From positions 310,001-374,000 of the forward strand of contig CALSOO010000004.1 in the NCBI GenBank assembly GCA_943787985.1: a DNA stretch of 64,000 bases, read 5' to 3'. Made by a program: the position numbers and the translations under genes. A model generated the notes under the pieces. That model was not told the DNA's origin and searched no databases. It was given only the letters and a program-made list of their open reading frames with translations. Source of the DNA: an uncultured Paracoccaceae bacterium (GTDB taxonomy: Bacteria; Pseudomonadota; Alphaproteobacteria; Rhodobacterales; Rhodobacteraceae). This document shows positions 63,996 to 64,000 of the stretch, piece by piece (within the stretch, counting starts at the first letter, position 1; each line of letters begins with the position of its first letter).

Positions 63996-64000
63996 AATGC

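Overview
The window looks like a chromosomal segment of an aerobic anoxygenic phototroph of the marine Roseobacter group (Rhodobacteraceae, Alphaproteobacteria). The evidence is a light-harvesting 2 operon (pucBAC) behind a canonical PpsR/CrtJ box, a sigma-32 gene of alphaproteobacterial type, a phosphatidylcholine synthase, a monomeric NADP isocitrate dehydrogenase, a GlpSTPQV-type glycerol ABC system and dense, ATGA-overlapping catabolic operons. The genus cannot be fixed from sequence reading alone.

Layout. 1-2.9 kb: the end of a truncated gene, a LysR regulator, a DoxX-like membrane protein and an LLM flavoenzyme with a homopolymer frameshift. 2.9-3.6 kb: two decayed IS3-type transposase pieces. 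3.6-16.2 kb (minus strand): a long operon for aerobic CoA-dependent breakdown of 2-aminobenzoate or a close aromatic acid. It holds a monooxygenase/reductase fusion, SDR, MarR, enoyl-CoA hydratase, acyl-CoA dehydrogenase, aryl-CoA ligase, a complete Liv-type ABC importer, a thioesterase and RidA. 16.7-20.6 kb: a GMC oxidoreductase and an acyl-CoA synthetase. 20.8-24.1 kb: the puc operon, pucB-pucA-pucC plus a translationally coupled protein made of eight exact 25-residue repeats. 24.2-26.8 kb: a hypothetical protein, an exonuclease, TrmL and GlpR. 27.0-34.6 kb: glpD and the glycerol ABC transporter genes, in which glpT carries one frameshift and the DUF2160 gene plus glpV carry about nineteen single-base indels by my reading. 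34.9-37.8 kb: an iron alcohol dehydrogenase with a second permease pair. 37.9-41.1 kb: an SGNH hydrolase and icd. 41.1-46.0 kb: a LysR-controlled cluster (DUF1185, alpha/beta hydrolase, LLM monooxygenase, aldehyde dehydrogenase) of unknown substrate. 46.0-55.4 kb: a sulfoquinovose monooxygenase (sulfo-SMO) type locus with its own ABC importer, and a Gfo/Idh/MocA protein where a GH31 sulfoquinovosidase would be expected. 55.4-64 kb: housekeeping genes (RluD, a kinase/phospho-lyase pair, RpoH, a capsule-type glycosyltransferase, Ogt, Pcs, XerC, DUF484).

How the genes work together. The window is mainly organic-matter scavenging by high-affinity ABC importers tied to dedicated catabolic enzymes (aromatic acid, glycerol, probable sulfoquinovose), supplemented by light harvesting. 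The puc segment is the most novel part. PucA has Phe44-Leu45, the pattern of blue-shifted B800-820 antennae, plus a long C-terminal extension, and the operon ends with an unusual repeat protein. Several anomalies may be sequence errors: the 32.6-34.2 kb patch, the G7 and A6 frameshifts, and the ATA and ACG start positions. They should be verified before any gene loss is inferred. No rRNA, tRNA or CRISPR was seen.
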